Of a stretch of 35,817 bases of DNA, positions 34,693-35,817 are shown in pieces. A model generated the notes under the pieces. It did no database searches and had not been told where the DNA came from. It saw only the letters and a list, made by a program, of their open reading frames with translations. This DNA comes from Bacillus sp. SA1-12 (GTDB lineage Bacteria; Bacillota; Bacilli; Bacillales; Bacillaceae): NCBI RefSeq assembly GCF_000981385.1, contig NZ_LATZ01000030.1, forward strand, positions 1-35,817, read 5' to 3'. The translations under genes were made by a program, and so were the position numbers. Each line of letters starts with the position of its first letter. Positions within the stretch are counted from its first letter, which is position 1.

Positions 34693-35175
34693 CTAATTCG
34701 ATCGCTCAAATACTTCCCGATAATAGTCCCTTAACTCAGCTGAATTATCTTTCCATTCAACTGGATGTCCGTTGATTATCTGGTGAAGTACATCCAGACA
34801 CCTATGCCATCCTGCTGCGGTATTAACTGCCCATGAATCATCGTTAAAAGTATGGGTAAAGACCATTCGACACCCTTTATCCTCTTCACGCAATGAAATG
34901 TTTATCAGATCATCACCTTCACGGAAACCAAATAAATATGGCTTTTCTAACTCTGTAATGGTACCTTTATAGGTCGTTCCTTCACCGTCATCGAAGGCAA
35001 TCTTGCCACCAAGTCTGAGATCCATCTCCCCTGTTGCGAAAGGGTACCATTGGGTGAAGCAGCTTTGATTTGTAATGACACCGAAAACATCTTCTGGATG
35101 ATGAGGAAAAAATCGTTCAAATCTTAAAGCATAACGACCGTTTGACTCATGTAGTGTACCGTATTCATTCATCAT
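34693..35175 (-). CDS. SRPBCC / AHSA1-family protein
   Basis: A 160-residue protein of the START-like superfamily (activator of Hsp90 ATPase C-terminal type). Typical marks are RFERFFPHHPEDVFGVITN, FTQWYPFATGEMDLRLGG (W-[YF]-P-x-x and LGG) and the C-terminal GWHRCLDVLHQIINGHP. These proteins bind hydrophobic ligands in a deep cavity, but the ligand is unknown here. The start has AAGGAGG upstream; two adjacent ATG codons leave a one-residue uncertainty. It is separated from the nucleoside hydrolase by about 230 bp and is probably a separate unit. Confidence 0.85.
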   Translation of the reverse strand: MMNEYGTLHESNGRYALRFERFFPHHPEDVFGVITNQSCFTQWYPFATGEMDLRLGGKIAFDDGEGTTYKGTITELEKPYLFGFREGDDLINISLREEDKGCRMVFTHTFNDDSWAVNTAAGWHRCLDVLHQIINGHPVEWKDNSAELRDYYREVFERSN

Positions 35176-35355
35176 TTCATCCTCCTTCTTTATATCCTTG
35201 AAGTCTTGCTATTCACTATTCATTCAAAAAAACAAATGAAAGGTTGTATAGGCTCAGAAAAAACACCAACAATATTCATATTTGTTTTCATGATTTTATA
35301 GTACTAAACATTTATATAACAAAAAACCAATAATAACATCAATTTCGTGTTCTTC

Positions 35356-35817
35356 ATACAGATAGGTAAGGGTTTGAAGTTATCGCTCCCTTTTCCCCCC
35401 GTCCACACCGTACATGAGACTTTCACCTCATACGGCGTTCCAACTAATCCAATTCGATTTAGTCATCAACACTTCTGAAATCGTAACGTCTTCCGTGTCT
35501 CAATTCTTCCGTTTCAATAAGTCGGTGCCTCCCATGGGAGGTAAACCTCTTTTAGTCTTACGAGAACCTTATTAACCGATAAAGATTTGCCTTGCATGAT
35601 TAATTGAATCTTCATTAGTCTAGTGGCTATCCCTTCGGGTTGATTAGACCTTTCATCGGTACTGTGCCACCACTTTCACTGATATAAAGTAAAGTTATAC
35701 AATAACTATTCTCATTATTGCTTTCCTTATCAACGCTTCATAGAAAGTAAGTCCTCCACGTTATCAGCTTACAACGTTGAATTATATCTATTATAGAATG
35801 AACTTAGGTGCTTCCTG
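35356..35817 (-). mobile_element. Group II intron, 3' part with domains V and VI
   Basis: On the minus strand the catalytic domain V hairpin is visible (CGCCGTATGAGG, GAAA-type loop, CTCATGTACGGTG, about 35450-35410). It is followed by a purine linker and a domain VI stem containing a branch-point-like A in CCTATCTGTAT. The intron would end with AT at about 35356. No reverse transcriptase frame precedes domain V. The segment runs off the window end, and its last 108 bases equal the first 108 of the window. Confidence 0.75.
35710..35817. repeat. Terminal direct repeat, right copy
   Basis: Exact copy of bases 1-108, at the very end of the window and inside the group II intron. Confidence 0.95.

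Noticed and set aside
1..35817. Plasmid or phage
   Set aside because: The terminal overlap hints at a circle, but no replication, partition, mobilisation, capsid or integrase gene is visible.
1..35817. CRISPR array or riboswitch
   Set aside because: No regularly spaced direct repeats and no recognisable riboswitch aptamer were seen on either strand.

Overview
The window is AT-rich DNA from a Bacillaceae bacterium (Bacillus, Priestia or a relative). The evidence is strong AGGAGG-type ribosome binding sites, frequent TTG and GTG starts, a RocG-type glutamate dehydrogenase, an frl-type operon and Bacillus-type gas-vesicle genes. Nearly all genes are on the minus strand. Bases 1-108 are repeated exactly at 35710-35817. 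Both ends lie in group II intron sequence on the minus strand, and read across the end-to-end join they give one continuous ORF-less intron of about 919 nt. The window is therefore either a circular assembly or, more likely given chromosome-like content and no replication gene, a contig that ends in two copies of the same intron.

Layout. (1) 0.8-4.6 kb: a DUF1569 protein, a secreted CWB2/lamin-tail protein, two small paralogous genes with TTG starts, and several gene remnants. (2) 4.6-12.2 kb: a glutamate block with a small gene, rocG, a gamma-glutamyltransferase with an extra C-terminal domain, a glutamate/aspartate symporter, and a two-component system. The enzymes would release extracellular glutamate, import it and oxidise it. 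(3) 12.8-15.6 kb: a GNAT acetyltransferase and an LmrB-like drug exporter. (4) 16.3-23.9 kb: an frl-like operon for glycated amino acids or related sugar-amines, with an ABC importer, SIS-domain deglycase and PfkB kinase. It also carries a second PfkB kinase broken by an amber stop, an amidohydrolase and a YjbQ-family protein. A shared ATAACGTAWTA motif lies before three of its genes.

(5) 24.3-31.5 kb: a defence region. A McrBC-like operon (small leader gene, DUF3578-AAA GTPase-like protein, DUF2357 PD-(D/E)XK nuclease) is interrupted once in each of its three genes. Upstream is a DUF262/HNH nuclease of the GmrSD type whose HNH histidine appears to be tyrosine. (6) 31.9-33.1 kb: decayed genes, including a vestigial gas-vesicle locus in which a deletion joined gvpA to the end of gvpK, followed by gvpJ. 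(7) 33.3-35.2 kb: a small ORF, a nucleoside hydrolase and an SRPBCC-fold protein.

The most notable points are the three-times-interrupted McrBC-like operon, the gvpA-gvpK deletion scar, the operator set in the frl-like operon, the paired small genes, and the intron spanning the window ends. All domain and family names come from reading the sequence. No database search was possible.
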